Assembly: GCA_033763735.1 (NCBI GenBank)
Contig: JANRJY010000122.1
Span: 1-64,000 of the forward strand
DNA: 64,000 bases
Direction: 5' to 3'
DNA from: JANRJY01 sp033763735
Lineage (GTDB): Bacteria; Bacteroidota; Bacteroidia; Cytophagales; UBA9547
The notes below the pieces were generated by a model that worked only from the letters and a program-made list of their open reading frames with translations, had not been told where the DNA came from and did no database searches. This document shows positions 31,680 through 41,280 of this stretch, piece by piece; the stretch's first letter is position 1; every line of letters starts with the position of its first letter. The position numbers were made by a program, and so were the translations under genes.

Positions 31680-32726
31680 TTAATGGTGGTCATCATGATG
31701 TTCGTGTTCAGCAACTGCCTGACCTATAAACAATGCTGACAATAATGTGAAAATGTATGCTTGCAAAGCAGCAACAAACACTTCCATCATACTCATTATT
31801 ACTGCAAATGGAACAGATACCGCAGCAATTAAAATGTTTTTAAAGATAAATATAAAACTTAGAATACTCAAAATGATAATATGTCCTGCAGTTATATTGG
31901 CAAATAATCGAATCATAAGAGCAAATGGTTTTGTAAAGATTCCTATAATTTCAACCGGTGTCATAATTAATAAAAGTGGAATTGGAACTCCGGGAGCTTT
32001 GAAAATATGACCCCAATATTCTTTGTTTCCGGAAAATATGGTTATTAATAAAGTGAAACAAGCCAAAGTCATTGTAAATGCTATATTACCGGAAGCATTA
32101 GCTCCTTGAGGCAATAATCCCAACATATTATTAAGCCAAATAAAGAAAAATACGGTTAACAAATAAGGAAGATAAGTTGCATGTTTTTTTTCTCCAATAT
32201 TAGGTATTGCAATTTCATCACGAACAAAAACAATTAACGATTCAAAAAATGATTGTAATCCTCTTGGAGCCTTCCCTCTACGAGATTTATAGGAAGCGCT
32301 GACTGAAAGAAATATAAAAAGAATTATAAATGCTGCCAAAAGCATCGAAGCAACATTTTTAGTAATTGAAAAATCAAAAACCTTTTCTTTGGGATCTTCT
32401 GAAATTATATGTTCATGTTCTATGGAATAACCATTGTAACTTTTGGTACCATGTTCAAAAACTGCAGAAGAAAAAATTTGTAAACCATTTGTAGTTGAAT
32501 AAATTATAATTGGAAGAGGCAAAACAATATGTGTTTCTCCGATTTCACCGAAATGCCATTCATGAGAATCAGCAATATGGTGGACTATCATTTTGCTTGC
32601 ATTGAATTTCCCTTCTTCCTTTGGTTCTTCATGCTCACCTGCAAATGTTGTAGAAAGCCCTAATACACTGAATAAGAGTGTTAAAAATACAATATTTGTT
32701 AGGCTTTTCACTTCACGTAATGTCAT
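31680..32726 (-). CDS. atpB: ATP synthase a subunit
   Basis: Membrane stator of the proton channel. 348 residues: signal peptide-like N-terminus (TNIVFLTLLFSVLGLSTTFA), a ~90-residue acidic and histidine-rich extracytoplasmic segment, five or six membrane helices, and the conserved arginine in LMIRLFANITAGHII. The long N-terminal extension is typical of Bacteroidota. The start overlaps the preceding gene's stop (ATGA), implying translational coupling; C-terminus is histidine-rich (HEHHDDHH). Confidence 0.96.
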   Translation of the reverse strand: MTLREVKSLTNIVFLTLLFSVLGLSTTFAGEHEEPKEEGKFNASKMIVHHIADSHEWHFGEIGETHIVLPLPIIIYSTTNGLQIFSSAVFEHGTKSYNGYSIEHEHIISEDPKEKVFDFSITKNVASMLLAAFIILFIFLSVSASYKSRRGKAPRGLQSFFESLIVFVRDEIAIPNIGEKKHATYLPYLLTVFFFIWLNNMLGLLPQGANASGNIAFTMTLACFTLLITIFSGNKEYWGHIFKAPGVPIPLLLIMTPVEIIGIFTKPFALMIRLFANITAGHIIILSILSFIFIFKNILIAAVSVPFAVIMSMMEVFVAALQAYIFTLLSALFIGQAVAEHEHHDDHH

Positions 32727-33124
32727 TTCTCCTTGGTTGTCCTATTTTGAGGCTGCAAACTTAGTAATAAGGTTTTAATTTCAAAAAAAGTGTACATAAA
32801 ATATACAGTAAAAAAATTTAAGGTAAATCTTACCTTGTCTTCTCTTACGAAATATACATACAATCCTAAAATTAACATGCACAATATTAGCTTAATAAAT
32901 GTACCCGCCATGAAATAATTTTGCATATCATAAGCATCGCCCGAAAAACCTTTTTTAATTACAAAGTGAACCAAATAAGTTAATACACCAATATAAAGTA
33001 TTAACCCCCATATATAACTGTTTATTAAAATAGGAAAAAAATAAAAAAGAAAAGTGCTTATCAGTAACAAAACTAAAGTGAAGGCAGTAATTTGAATTGC
33101 ATACTTTTTATCGCTTGCATTCAT
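32723..33124 (-). CDS. Small membrane protein upstream of atpB (AtpI-like position)
   Basis: 133 residues from MNASDKKYAI, with four predicted membrane helices; no sharply conserved motif. It is placed where an AtpI/AtpZ-type assembly protein normally precedes atpB, and its stop codon overlaps the atpB start (ATGA). Its own start overlaps the stop of the agmatine deiminase gene in the same way, so the longer frame starting at 33169 is disfavoured. Function as an AtpI-like assembly factor is inferred from position and topology only. Confidence 0.75.
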   Translation of the reverse strand: MNASDKKYAIQITAFTLVLLLISTFLFYFFPILINSYIWGLILYIGVLTYLVHFVIKKGFSGDAYDMQNYFMAGTFIKLILCMLILGLYVYFVREDKVRFTLNFFTVYFMYTFFEIKTLLLSLQPQNRTTKEK

Positions 33125-34167
33125 ATAGGTTCTTGTTGACTTAAACAGTGAATAGTTCCTAATCCCCAAACAATATTTTTACAAACAATACCAATTACTT
33201 TTCTATCAGGAAAAGCATTCTGAATGATTTGCAAAGCTTTTTCATCGTTTTTATCTTCAAAAATGGGTACCAGAACAGCATCGTTTGTAATTAAGAAATT
33301 TGCATAGCTTGCAGGTAATCTTATGCCATCTACTGTGATAGCCTTTGGCATTGGTAAAGTTTCAATTTCAAAAAATTTGCCATCTTGGTCCTTAAAGGTT
33401 TTCAATAATTCCAGATTATTTTTTAAAATTTCATAATTTTCATCAGACCTATCGTCCTCCATTACTGTTATTAATGTACTTGGATTTGTAAAACGGGTAA
33501 TGTCATCAATATGTCCATCTGTATCGTCACCTACAATTCCATCATGTAGCCATAGTATATTTTTTGCCCCTAAATATTTATGGAGATATTCTTCAATTTG
33601 AAATTGGCTAAGTGAAGGATTACGATTTTTATTTAATAGGCATGAAGATGTTGTCAATAAAGTTCCTTTTCCATTAACTTCAATGGAACCTCCTTCTAAA
33701 ATAATATTTGTAGTAATTAATGGTGCTTTTAAAAAACCTGCAATATGACCGGGAATAAGATTGTCCAAATCAAAAGGGGGATATTTGCCTCCCCAAGCAT
33801 TGTAATTCCATTTTAAGGCTACTTTTTTTTTGCTTTGATTGTATACAAAAATAGGTCCATGATCTCTGCACCATGCATCGTTGGTTGGGAAATGATGCCA
33901 AAAAATATTTTGATGATTGAGTTGATATTTTTGTAAATAGTTTTCTGCCTGCATTTGCAAGGCAGCATTTCCTACATTAATATTTACTTTTTGACTTAGA
34001 GCAATAGCATGAACCAGTTTGCAATATTCTGCAATCATAAGTTCATATTTATTGTCTTCATTAGGCCAAGTTTCTTTATTATGAGGCCATGAAAGCCAAA
34101 TGCTTGCCTGCTTTTCCCATTCCGCAGGCATTAAATACACATCAGAAGTAGAAAGCGCAGTAGGCAA
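33121..34167 (-). CDS. aguA: Agmatine deiminase / peptidylarginine deiminase-family enzyme
   Basis: 348 residues of the PAD_porph family (guanidino-group modifying fold). Motifs: FPTNDAWCRDHGPIFVYN, NIILEGGSIEVNGKG, WLHDGIVGDDTDGHIDDITR (cut to the family core), and the catalytic Cys341 in WGLGTIHCLSQQ near the C-terminus. Agmatine deiminases make N-carbamoylputrescine from agmatine; distinguishing this from other family activities needs comparison, hence moderate certainty on the symbol. The stop overlaps the start of the AtpI-like gene (ATGA). Confidence 0.85.
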   Translation of the reverse strand: MPTALSTSDVYLMPAEWEKQASIWLSWPHNKETWPNEDNKYELMIAEYCKLVHAIALSQKVNINVGNAALQMQAENYLQKYQLNHQNIFWHHFPTNDAWCRDHGPIFVYNQSKKKVALKWNYNAWGGKYPPFDLDNLIPGHIAGFLKAPLITTNIILEGGSIEVNGKGTLLTTSSCLLNKNRNPSLSQFQIEEYLHKYLGAKNILWLHDGIVGDDTDGHIDDITRFTNPSTLITVMEDDRSDENYEILKNNLELLKTFKDQDGKFFEIETLPMPKAITVDGIRLPASYANFLITNDAVLVPIFEDKNDEKALQIIQNAFPDRKVIGIVCKNIVWGLGTIHCLSQQEPI

Positions 34168-34190
34168 TTCGATAAATTTACTTTGACTAA

Positions 34191-34412
34191 TTAATATTCA
34201 TCTTCATTGAAGAAGAAATCGTCTTTGGTAGGATAATCCGGCCAAATTTCTTCAATATTTTCATATGGCTGACCGTCATCTTCAAGTTCCTGAAGGTTTT
34301 CTACCACTTCCATAGGCGCTCCGGTTCGAACGGCAAAATCTATTAATTCATCTTTAGTTGCCGGCCATGGGGCATCTTCAAGGTAGGAAGCTAATTCGAG
34401 TGTCCAATACAT
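34191..34412 (-). CDS. DUF2795 family protein
   Basis: 73-residue acidic protein, nearly entirely conserved family sequence: MYWTLELASYLEDAPWPATK, then ELIDFAVRTGAPMEVVENL and an acidic tail IWPDYPTKDDFFFNEDEY. Members are widespread and single-copy in Bacteroidota, of unknown function. 23 bases upstream of aguA on the same strand, so likely co-transcribed with the aguA-atp genes. Confidence 0.93.
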   Translation of the reverse strand: MYWTLELASYLEDAPWPATKDELIDFAVRTGAPMEVVENLQELEDDGQPYENIEEIWPDYPTKDDFFFNEDEY

Positions 34413-34562
34413 ATTACTAATCTAAGTTATTATTATAAAACGCTAATACATTCAGCGAAAGTGTGCGTATGCTTCTGCTTAATTTTTTCGCAAAACAATA
34501 TATTTAAAGCGAAAAAAAAAATTACATTTTCAAAAAAAAATAACAGGCTGAAATTCAGGCGA

Positions 34563-35861
34563 TTATTTTATCAACAACTTAGACTCCAAATCCTTGAGTA
34601 AGGATTGTTTGACAATGAGTGCTCTTTTGAGTCCGATTAATTTTTTTTCAAAAACATCCGTTTCTTCTCTACCATTATAATCGGTTCTGTTAAAATTATT
34701 TTCAAAATTGTCGATTTGTTGAGCATCTCTTTGAATGAATTCCTTTATCAACCCGATTTGAAATCGAACTTGTTGCGCTGGTGTCATGCTCAAATATTTG
34801 GGTTCGGTACGAATGGCCGTTTTCCTAAGGAAATATGAATCAATAGTTTTTTGTGAATTGGTACGAAATAGGTATTCTAATTGCTTGTATTCCTGAGAGT
34901 TGGGAACATAGCCAATTTTTTTCCATTTATCCTGCATTCTTTTTACCAAGTCTTCACCATCTGGAGGCATTTGGTCAAGTACATTTACCAAATCTTCATT
35001 TAGTTTCATCAATGCTTTAATTTTTTCAGCAGGACTTAATACAACTACTTTGGCTTTGTTTCTTTTGTAATCTGAAATTTTCTTGAAAAATGCTTTTTTG
35101 TTACTTTTATATTTAGTGATATATGGTTCCAAATCAGCCTTTGGAACTTTTCCTACATTTTTCCAATCTTCACTTATTTTTTTCATTTCAATTACTGCAT
35201 TTTTCATGTCGGTTGAATGCAATAATTCAGTAGATCTTTCGGCAAAATATTTATATTTTTCAAGTCTCACCCTTGCGAGTTCTTTTCGTTCATCAAAAAA
35301 GGTTTGACGTCTTTGATAGAAATCTTCTAATAATTTTTGGAATGCCAGCTCTACTTTTTCCTCTTGATCTTTATCAATTGGACCTATTCTAAGCCATTTA
35401 TTTTTGACTTCTTTGATTTTTTCGCCTGCATTAATCCAGTCAGAAGTGGGTTTTTCATTTTCAAGCTCTCTCAATAATGCTTGTTTTTGAAGCAAATTCT
35501 TTTGTCGATTTTTGCCAACATTATCTATTAGTTCAAGCTCTTTTTCGCTAAGAATTTTGTGTAAATTTTCAAAATTGCCTATTCCCACAAAGGTTGAAAG
35601 TGCGCTTTTGAGATGCAGCAGTTTTTGGAGATATGAACCTTTATTTTCGGCTTTTTCAATTTCATCAAAAAGCTTTTGTATTTTGGCTTCAAGCAAACCA
35701 AACTTTGACTCAAAATATTTGAAACTTTCTTCCGGGGAAGTTTTTACGACACCAATTTCTAAATCAGGATAATCTAAAAAAGATTTCCGAAAAATTTTAT
35801 TTTCAATTATATAACCGTAAGGATTAGTTCCTTGAGCTATATCAGCTTCCTTATTTTTCAC
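34563..35861 (-). CDS. DUF349 repeat protein
   Basis: 432 residues, highly charged and helical, with repeats of the DUF349 pattern: WLRIGPIDKDQEEKVELAFQ, WKNVGKVPKADLEPYITKYK, WKKIGYVPNSQEYKQLEYLF, each with a phenylalanine/lysine-rich helix. No membrane segment or signal peptide, so cytoplasmic. Function unknown in Bacteroidota. Divergent from the flippase gene. Confidence 0.85.
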   Translation of the reverse strand: MKNKEADIAQGTNPYGYIIENKIFRKSFLDYPDLEIGVVKTSPEESFKYFESKFGLLEAKIQKLFDEIEKAENKGSYLQKLLHLKSALSTFVGIGNFENLHKILSEKELELIDNVGKNRQKNLLQKQALLRELENEKPTSDWINAGEKIKEVKNKWLRIGPIDKDQEEKVELAFQKLLEDFYQRRQTFFDERKELARVRLEKYKYFAERSTELLHSTDMKNAVIEMKKISEDWKNVGKVPKADLEPYITKYKSNKKAFFKKISDYKRNKAKVVVLSPAEKIKALMKLNEDLVNVLDQMPPDGEDLVKRMQDKWKKIGYVPNSQEYKQLEYLFRTNSQKTIDSYFLRKTAIRTEPKYLSMTPAQQVRFQIGLIKEFIQRDAQQIDNFENNFNRTDYNGREETDVFEKKLIGLKRALIVKQSLLKDLESKLLIK

Positions 35862-36003
35862 GGTAATATTTATTTTGTCCGTTATGTTTACAAATTAATG
35901 GGTTTTATTGAGAAATTATACATTTTGTAAAAAAATATTTCAAATGTAGTTCTGCAAGTAGTTAATTAATTACTGTAGTTTTGTGTTTTGAACCTATTCT
36001 AAT

Positions 36004-37497
36004 TTGTCATTAATAAAAAAACTCGCAGGCCAAACGGCCATATATGGATTAACCACCATAATCGGTAGGTTCATTAATTATTGGCTGACTCCCATACATA
36101 CCAGTGGTATATTAAGCATAAGTGCTTATGGAATGCTTACTAATGTATATGCTTATGTGGCTTTTTTGAACATTATTTACACTTATGGACTTGAAACTGC
36201 TTATTTCAGGTTTGCTACTAAAAGCGAAAACCAAGGACAAAAGCCATACAATAATGCATTTACATCTATATTAATTTCTTCAGTAGTTTTTTCGGGATTA
36301 ATATGGACACTAGCACCACAAATTGCTGTGTTATTAGGTTTTCAAGGAAATGAACAAACTATAAGGTGGGTTGCTATTATCTTGGCTTCAGATGCAATTG
36401 TAGCTGTGCCATTTGCCAAACTTAGGTTACTTAATAAGATTTATTTGTTTGCGGGAGCAAAGATTTCAAACATCATTTTGAATTATGTTCTGAACTTATT
36501 CTTTCTCATAATATGCCCGATGATCGTAGAGCAGGGATTGTTTCCTGAATTATTACCTTTTGTAAAATCATTTTATAATGTAAATTCTGCAATTGAGTAT
36601 ATATTTATATCTAATTTACTTGCAAATATTGTGTATTTGCCATTTTTATTACCTGTGGCAAAAGGCATTCGTTTTAGTATTGATTTCAGATTGTGGAAAG
36701 AGATGTTTGTGTATGCATTTCCAATTTTTTTAATGGGAATTCCCGGAATGGTTAATGAAATGTTCAGTAGGATAATGATAGAAAAATGGCTGCCTATTGG
36801 CTTTTATGCAGGCAAAACAAGCATGGAAGCTTTAGGTGTATTTGGTGCTAGTTACAAATTATCTGTATTTATGGTAATAGCAACTCAAGCTTTCAAGTAT
36901 GCATCCGAACCATTCTTTTTTAGCAACTCAAAAGATAAAAACGCACCTATATTATTTGCCAAAGTAATGAACTATTATGTGTTAGCAACGATGACAATAT
37001 TTTTGGTGGTGTGTGTGAATATCAATTGGATAGCTGAAATATTTATTGGTCAAATCAATTTCAGAGAGGCTTTGCACATTGTGCCTTTACTATTAATAGC
37101 TAATTTGTTTTTTGGTATATATTTCAACTTGTCAGTTTGGTATAAATTGACTGACAAAACCTATTGGGGCACTTATATTACCTTTGGTGGAGCGGTAATA
37201 ACTGTGGTTGCAAATTATATTCTAATTCCGATTGCAGGTTATGATGGGAGTGTTCTTGCAACTTTTATATGTTATTTTTCAATGGCTTTAGCAAGTTATT
37301 ATTTTGGACAAAAATACTTTCCTGTTCCATATTCTTTATTTAAAATTTCAGTGTACTTGATAGTAGGTATTATACTAATTAATATTTATTGGTTTGCCAA
37401 ATTGGAAGGCACACAGGCATTAATATCAGGAAATTTACTTGTGATTTCTTTTGTAATTTTAGGGCTCTTATATGAAAAATTAAGACCTATTACGTAA
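36004..37497 (+). CDS. Polysaccharide flippase (MVF/MATE-like, Wzx-type)
   Basis: 497-residue integral membrane protein with about 14 hydrophobic segments and few loops. N-terminal MSLIKKLAGQTAIYGLTTII and the early GRFINYWLTP match oligosaccharide flippases of the polysaccharide-biosynthesis family. Probably flips undecaprenyl-linked saccharides across the inner membrane. TTG start at 36004 is used because no ATG precedes the conserved N-terminus. It is followed by kup, but the two are probably unrelated. Confidence 0.87.
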   Translation: MSLIKKLAGQTAIYGLTTIIGRFINYWLTPIHTSGILSISAYGMLTNVYAYVAFLNIIYTYGLETAYFRFATKSENQGQKPYNNAFTSILISSVVFSGLIWTLAPQIAVLLGFQGNEQTIRWVAIILASDAIVAVPFAKLRLLNKIYLFAGAKISNIILNYVLNLFFLIICPMIVEQGLFPELLPFVKSFYNVNSAIEYIFISNLLANIVYLPFLLPVAKGIRFSIDFRLWKEMFVYAFPIFLMGIPGMVNEMFSRIMIEKWLPIGFYAGKTSMEALGVFGASYKLSVFMVIATQAFKYASEPFFFSNSKDKNAPILFAKVMNYYVLATMTIFLVVCVNINWIAEIFIGQINFREALHIVPLLLIANLFFGIYFNLSVWYKLTDKTYWGTYITFGGAVITVVANYILIPIAGYDGSVLATFICYFSMALASYYFGQKYFPVPYSLFKISVYLIVGIILINIYWFAKLEGTQALISGNLLVISFVILGLLYEKLRPIT

Positions 37498-37564
37498 ATA
37501 AATAATGTTATATTTTGAGGAGAAAAATTATTGCGGAAATTTGAACCATAATTACTGAAATCAA

Positions 37565-39520
37565 ATGCTCGAGAAGCATAAACATCATAATTCACATAAT
37601 GAAATTAAAGCAGCAGGATTGCTGATAACACTTGGAATCATTTATGGTGACATAGGTACTTCACCTTTATACGTACTTAAAGCAATTGTTGGGGAAGGGG
37701 GAAGCATTAACGACACTATAGTTCTTGGAGGTTTATCTTGTATTTTTTGGACACTTACTTTACAAACCACGGTTAAGTATGTAGTTCTGATTTTAAGAGC
37801 CGATAATAAAGGAGAAGGTGGAATATTTTCACTTTATGCACTGGTGAGAAGAAAAATCAAATGGCTATTTGCTCCAGCAATGATTGGAGGTGCTGCTTTA
37901 TTAGCAGATGGACTAATTACGCCACCAATTTCTGTAGCTTCGGCTGTTGAAGGATTGCAAATATTAAAGTCTGATATACCTACGGTTCCAATTATTATAG
38001 GCATTCTTTCATTTTTGTTTTTATTGCAAAGATTTGGTACTAAGGTAGTTGGAAATGCTTTTGGGCCATTGATGTTTATATGGTTCACTATGTTAGCCGT
38101 ACTTGGAATTACGATGATAATTGAAGACTTTACTATTTTCAGAGCGATTAATCCATATTATGCATATGATATGCTTTTTAATTACCATGAAGGATTTTGG
38201 CTATTGGGTGCGGTATTTTTATGCACAACGGGTGCAGAAGCATTATACTCTGACTTAGGACATTGTGGGAGGAATAATATTAGAATAACATGGGTGTATG
38301 TCAAAACATGCTTATTGCTCAATTATTTTGGCCAAGGTGCATGGTTGCTGAAACATAACGGTGAAAAACTGGATCAAAATCCATTTTTTTCAATAATGCC
38401 TGAATGGTTTATTATTCCAGGAATTGTAATTGCAACTATTGCAGCGATTATAGCAAGTCAAGCTTTAATTACAGGTTCATTCACACTCGTAAGCGAAGCC
38501 ATTCGACTCAACTTTTACCCCAAAGTTAAACTTAATTATCCTACGGAAGAAAAAGGACAATTGTACGTTCCAAGTTTGAATAATTTGATGTGGATAGGTT
38601 GTATTGGTGTGGTGTTGTATTTTCAGCAGTCCTCAAAAATGGAAGCAGCTTATGGATTGGCTATTACCACATGTATGCTGATGACTACGTTTTTATTTGC
38701 ATTTTATTTATTCAGTCGAAAAATCAACATAGGTTTTATTTCTTTATTTATCATTTTATATCTGATAATTGAATTTGTATTTCTTGCAGCAAATCTTAAA
38801 AAATTCCAACATGGTGGTTATGTATCACTAATTATTGGAGGAATAATTTTTATTATCATGTTTATTTGGTATGAAGCTTATAAAATCAAAAACCGTTTAA
38901 CTGAGTATGTTCAATTTGACAAAGATGTACACATCCCTATGCTTCAACGATTAAGCAAGGATATAGCGGTTCCAAAATATGCAACCAACTTAATTTTTAT
39001 GACCAGTGCCAGAGCTTCAGACCAAATTGAATCAAAAGTGCTTTACTCCATCTTTCAAAAACAACCCAAAAGAGCAGACGTGTATTGGTTTATTCATGTT
39101 GAGATTACAGATGAACCATACACTATGAACTACAAAGTAAAAACTTATGCTGAAGGGCAAGTAATTAGGGTAATTCTGTATTTAGGATTCAGAATTGAAA
39201 ACAGAATAAACCTTTATTTCAGAAAAATTGTTGAAGACTTAGTAAAAAATGGAGAAGTGGATATAAGAAGTAGATACGAATCGTTGAGTGCTCAAAATGC
39301 CATTGGTGACTTTAGATTTGTGGTGCTCGAAAAATTCCTTTCTTACGAAAATGATTTACCCGCTTATGAACAATTAATTATGGACGGTTATTTCTTTTTA
39401 AAACAATATGCTACCTCTGAAGAAAAATATTTTGGATTGGACACAAGTTCTGTTACCGTTGAAAAAGTACCTTTACTTATCCGTCCGGCAAGCCAAGTTA
39501 AGTTACAAAGAATTCACTAG
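37565..39520 (+). CDS. kup: Low-affinity potassium uptake protein Kup
   Basis: Proton-coupled K+ importer of the KUP/HAK/KT family. 651 residues: twelve-helix core with GIIYGDIGTSPLYVLKAI (K+ pathway region), GEGGIFSLYALVRR, GAALLADGLITPPISVASAV and TGAEALYSDLGHCG, followed by a ~150-residue cytoplasmic C-terminal domain. Length and motifs are normal. First of a four-gene same-strand run (spacings 15, 12 and 6 bases). Confidence 0.97.
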   Translation: MLEKHKHHNSHNEIKAAGLLITLGIIYGDIGTSPLYVLKAIVGEGGSINDTIVLGGLSCIFWTLTLQTTVKYVVLILRADNKGEGGIFSLYALVRRKIKWLFAPAMIGGAALLADGLITPPISVASAVEGLQILKSDIPTVPIIIGILSFLFLLQRFGTKVVGNAFGPLMFIWFTMLAVLGITMIIEDFTIFRAINPYYAYDMLFNYHEGFWLLGAVFLCTTGAEALYSDLGHCGRNNIRITWVYVKTCLLLNYFGQGAWLLKHNGEKLDQNPFFSIMPEWFIIPGIVIATIAAIIASQALITGSFTLVSEAIRLNFYPKVKLNYPTEEKGQLYVPSLNNLMWIGCIGVVLYFQQSSKMEAAYGLAITTCMLMTTFLFAFYLFSRKINIGFISLFIILYLIIEFVFLAANLKKFQHGGYVSLIIGGIIFIIMFIWYEAYKIKNRLTEYVQFDKDVHIPMLQRLSKDIAVPKYATNLIFMTSARASDQIESKVLYSIFQKQPKRADVYWFIHVEITDEPYTMNYKVKTYAEGQVIRVILYLGFRIENRINLYFRKIVEDLVKNGEVDIRSRYESLSAQNAIGDFRFVVLEKFLSYENDLPAYEQLIMDGYFFLKQYATSEEKYFGLDTSSVTVEKVPLLIRPASQVKLQRIH

Positions 39521-39535
39521 TATAAATTATATAAA

Positions 39536-39853
39536 ATGAAAGAAGTTAGCGTACAGGAATTGAAAGAAATGATTGACAACAAAGAAGACTTTCAATTAAT
39601 TGATGTAAGAGAAAAATCAGAGTATGAAGTTTGTGACTTAGGTGGCGAACTTATTCCTTTAAACTCTGTGCCAAACAGTATTGATAAAATATCTAAAGAT
39701 AAAAAAGTAGTAATACATTGTAGAAGTGGCAAAAGAAGTGCAAATGCCATTCAATACTTGGAACAAAATTTCGGTTTTACAAATTTATACAATCTTACAG
39801 GTGGTATTCTTGCCTGGGCGGATGAAATAGATGAAACTATGCCAAAATATTAA
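39536..39853 (+). CDS. Rhodanese-like domain protein
   Basis: 105 residues, one rhodanese domain with the active-site loop CRSGKR (Cys62), preceded by LIDVREKSEYEVCDL. Sulfurtransferase or redox carrier role is possible. No signal peptide. Second gene of the kup run. Confidence 0.93.
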   Translation: MKEVSVQELKEMIDNKEDFQLIDVREKSEYEVCDLGGELIPLNSVPNSIDKISKDKKVVIHCRSGKRSANAIQYLEQNFGFTNLYNLTGGILAWADEIDETMPKY

Positions 39854-39865
39854 CATTCAATTTGT

Positions 39866-40270
39866 ATGAAAAAAGATATTTACTTTCCTAAAGTAGAAGG
39901 GATATCTGTAGCTGTTATTCGTAAATTCAATGAAGCAAATTTTCCTGAATGGTACGTTTATTTGATCAATAACAATGACTTTTATATCCATAATGTAATC
40001 GTAACTTCGAGAGGATATGGCGAAATTGATGGCGAACAAAGAGGCACTTCAACACTCAGGCAACACTTTGATGGACTGGAAAGTCAGAGTTTTCTGTTAA
40101 TTGAACCTATTGACCCTTCTGTTTTTCCTTTGTACAATGAATATTGGGTGAGTTACTATATTGGCTCTCAGATATATGACAAGCGATTTACATTTGTACC
40201 CGAAAGTATCGTTGAATCAAACCTGATGTCAATTGACTTGTTGAACATGGAAGGTATTCTTCATAAATAG
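39866..40270 (+). CDS. Conserved hypothetical protein, Bacteroidota
   Basis: 134-residue soluble protein: MKKDIYFPKVEGISVAVIRK start, a strand-turn-strand core (EWYVYLINNNDFYIHNVIVT), RGYGEIDGEQRGTSTLRQHF, and a conserved phenylalanine/proline region. I recognise the type as a short protein conserved in Bacteroidota, sometimes mislabelled as a phenylalanyl-tRNA synthetase subunit, but have no function to offer. Third gene of the kup run, 12 bases after the rhodanese gene. Confidence 0.75.
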   Translation: MKKDIYFPKVEGISVAVIRKFNEANFPEWYVYLINNNDFYIHNVIVTSRGYGEIDGEQRGTSTLRQHFDGLESQSFLLIEPIDPSVFPLYNEYWVSYYIGSQIYDKRFTFVPESIVESNLMSIDLLNMEGILHK

Positions 40271-40276
40271 TAGAAA

Positions 40277-40993
40277 ATGGTTAAAATTGACCTTACCTCG
40301 ATACTTTTTATTGATATTGAAACTATTTCAGGTAGCGAAAAGTACGAACAACTTTCAGAAAGATTTCAAGCATTATGGAATCATAAAGCTAAATATTTGC
40401 ATGAAGAAGGAAAAACTGTAGCGGATTTGTATTTCGAAAAAGCAGGAATATTTGCTGAATTTGGCAAAATTATTGTAATTGGTGTTGGTTTTTTTTACTA
40501 CAACGAATCAAAAGAACTTTGTTTTAAATCCAAATCAATTCAGGGAAATGATGAACAAAAGTTATTGAACGAATTCAGTGAATTGATTGCCAAATTCAAT
40601 AATCGATCATTAAAACTATGTGCACACAATGGTAAGGAATTTGATTTTCCTTACATATGTCGCAGAATGTTGGTAAACAGAATTCCACTCCCACCTATTT
40701 TACAATTAAATGAATTGAAACCTTGGGAAGTACCACACTTAGACACCTTAGAAATGTGGAAATTTGGTGATAAAAAAAATTACACCTCTTTAGAATTACT
40801 TGCAGCTATTTTTAATATACCTACCAGTAAAGATGGTATCGATGGAAGCAAAGTAAACGCAGCATACTACCTTTCAAGTCAATTAAAAGAAATATCGGAT
40901 TATTGCCAAAGAGATGTAATTGTAATGGCACGAATTTTTTTGAAACTACATCAACTACCCGACATAAAGGAAGAAAATATATTCAATGCTTAA
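40277..40993 (+). CDS. PolB-like 3'-5' exonuclease (DEDDy)
   Basis: 238 residues of ribonuclease H-like fold: exo I LFIDIETISG (Asp13, Glu15), exo II AHNGKEFDFPYICRR, and the DEDDy exo III YCQRDVIVMARIF. Close to the predicted exonuclease family related to the PolB exonuclease domain; it may trim DNA or RNA ends. Last gene of the kup run, 6 bases after the preceding gene. Confidence 0.87.
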   Translation: MVKIDLTSILFIDIETISGSEKYEQLSERFQALWNHKAKYLHEEGKTVADLYFEKAGIFAEFGKIIVIGVGFFYYNESKELCFKSKSIQGNDEQKLLNEFSELIAKFNNRSLKLCAHNGKEFDFPYICRRMLVNRIPLPPILQLNELKPWEVPHLDTLEMWKFGDKKNYTSLELLAAIFNIPTSKDGIDGSKVNAAYYLSSQLKEISDYCQRDVIVMARIFLKLHQLPDIKEENIFNA

Positions 40994-41280
40994 GTTTGAC
41001 AAGATTTCGGGATATTTTTTTTAAAAATAAAATCTAAATATTATATAAATTATTTAAAGTCATAGAGTTAGCCATAAATATATTCTAATTTTTCTGTTTT
41101 TACTTTTTGTTTGGGCAAAAAGTAAACAAAAACCCCACCACGAAAACCAAATCCAAGTTTTTTCTTGCCGCACAACCCACCTTACCATGCCAAAAAACTT
41201 GTATTTCGCTCTTTTCGTGGACATCCCACCTCACATGGTTTCTTATCCTTGCATTATTTTATTCCGAACTCACATTAAGT
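40994..41280. other. Intergenic region with palindrome; spurious frame ignored
   Basis: 287 bases between two convergent genes. It holds the palindrome at 41099-41126 and ~150 bases of composition unlike the surroundings. A 93-codon frame crossing it overlaps the end of the next gene and shows no coding features, so no gene is called. Confidence 0.5.
41099..41126. repeat. Perfect 11-bp palindrome in intergenic region
   Basis: TTTACTTTTTG (41099-41109) and CAAAAAGTAAA (41116-41126) are exact complements around a 6-base loop. They are followed by unusually GC-richer, oddly composed sequence (CCCCACCACGAAAACC on). I recall such KxxAAAAAGTAAC-type palindromes as dispersed intergenic repeats of Bacteroidota. 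Not a typical terminator: no T-run after the stem on the plus strand. Confidence 0.6.
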
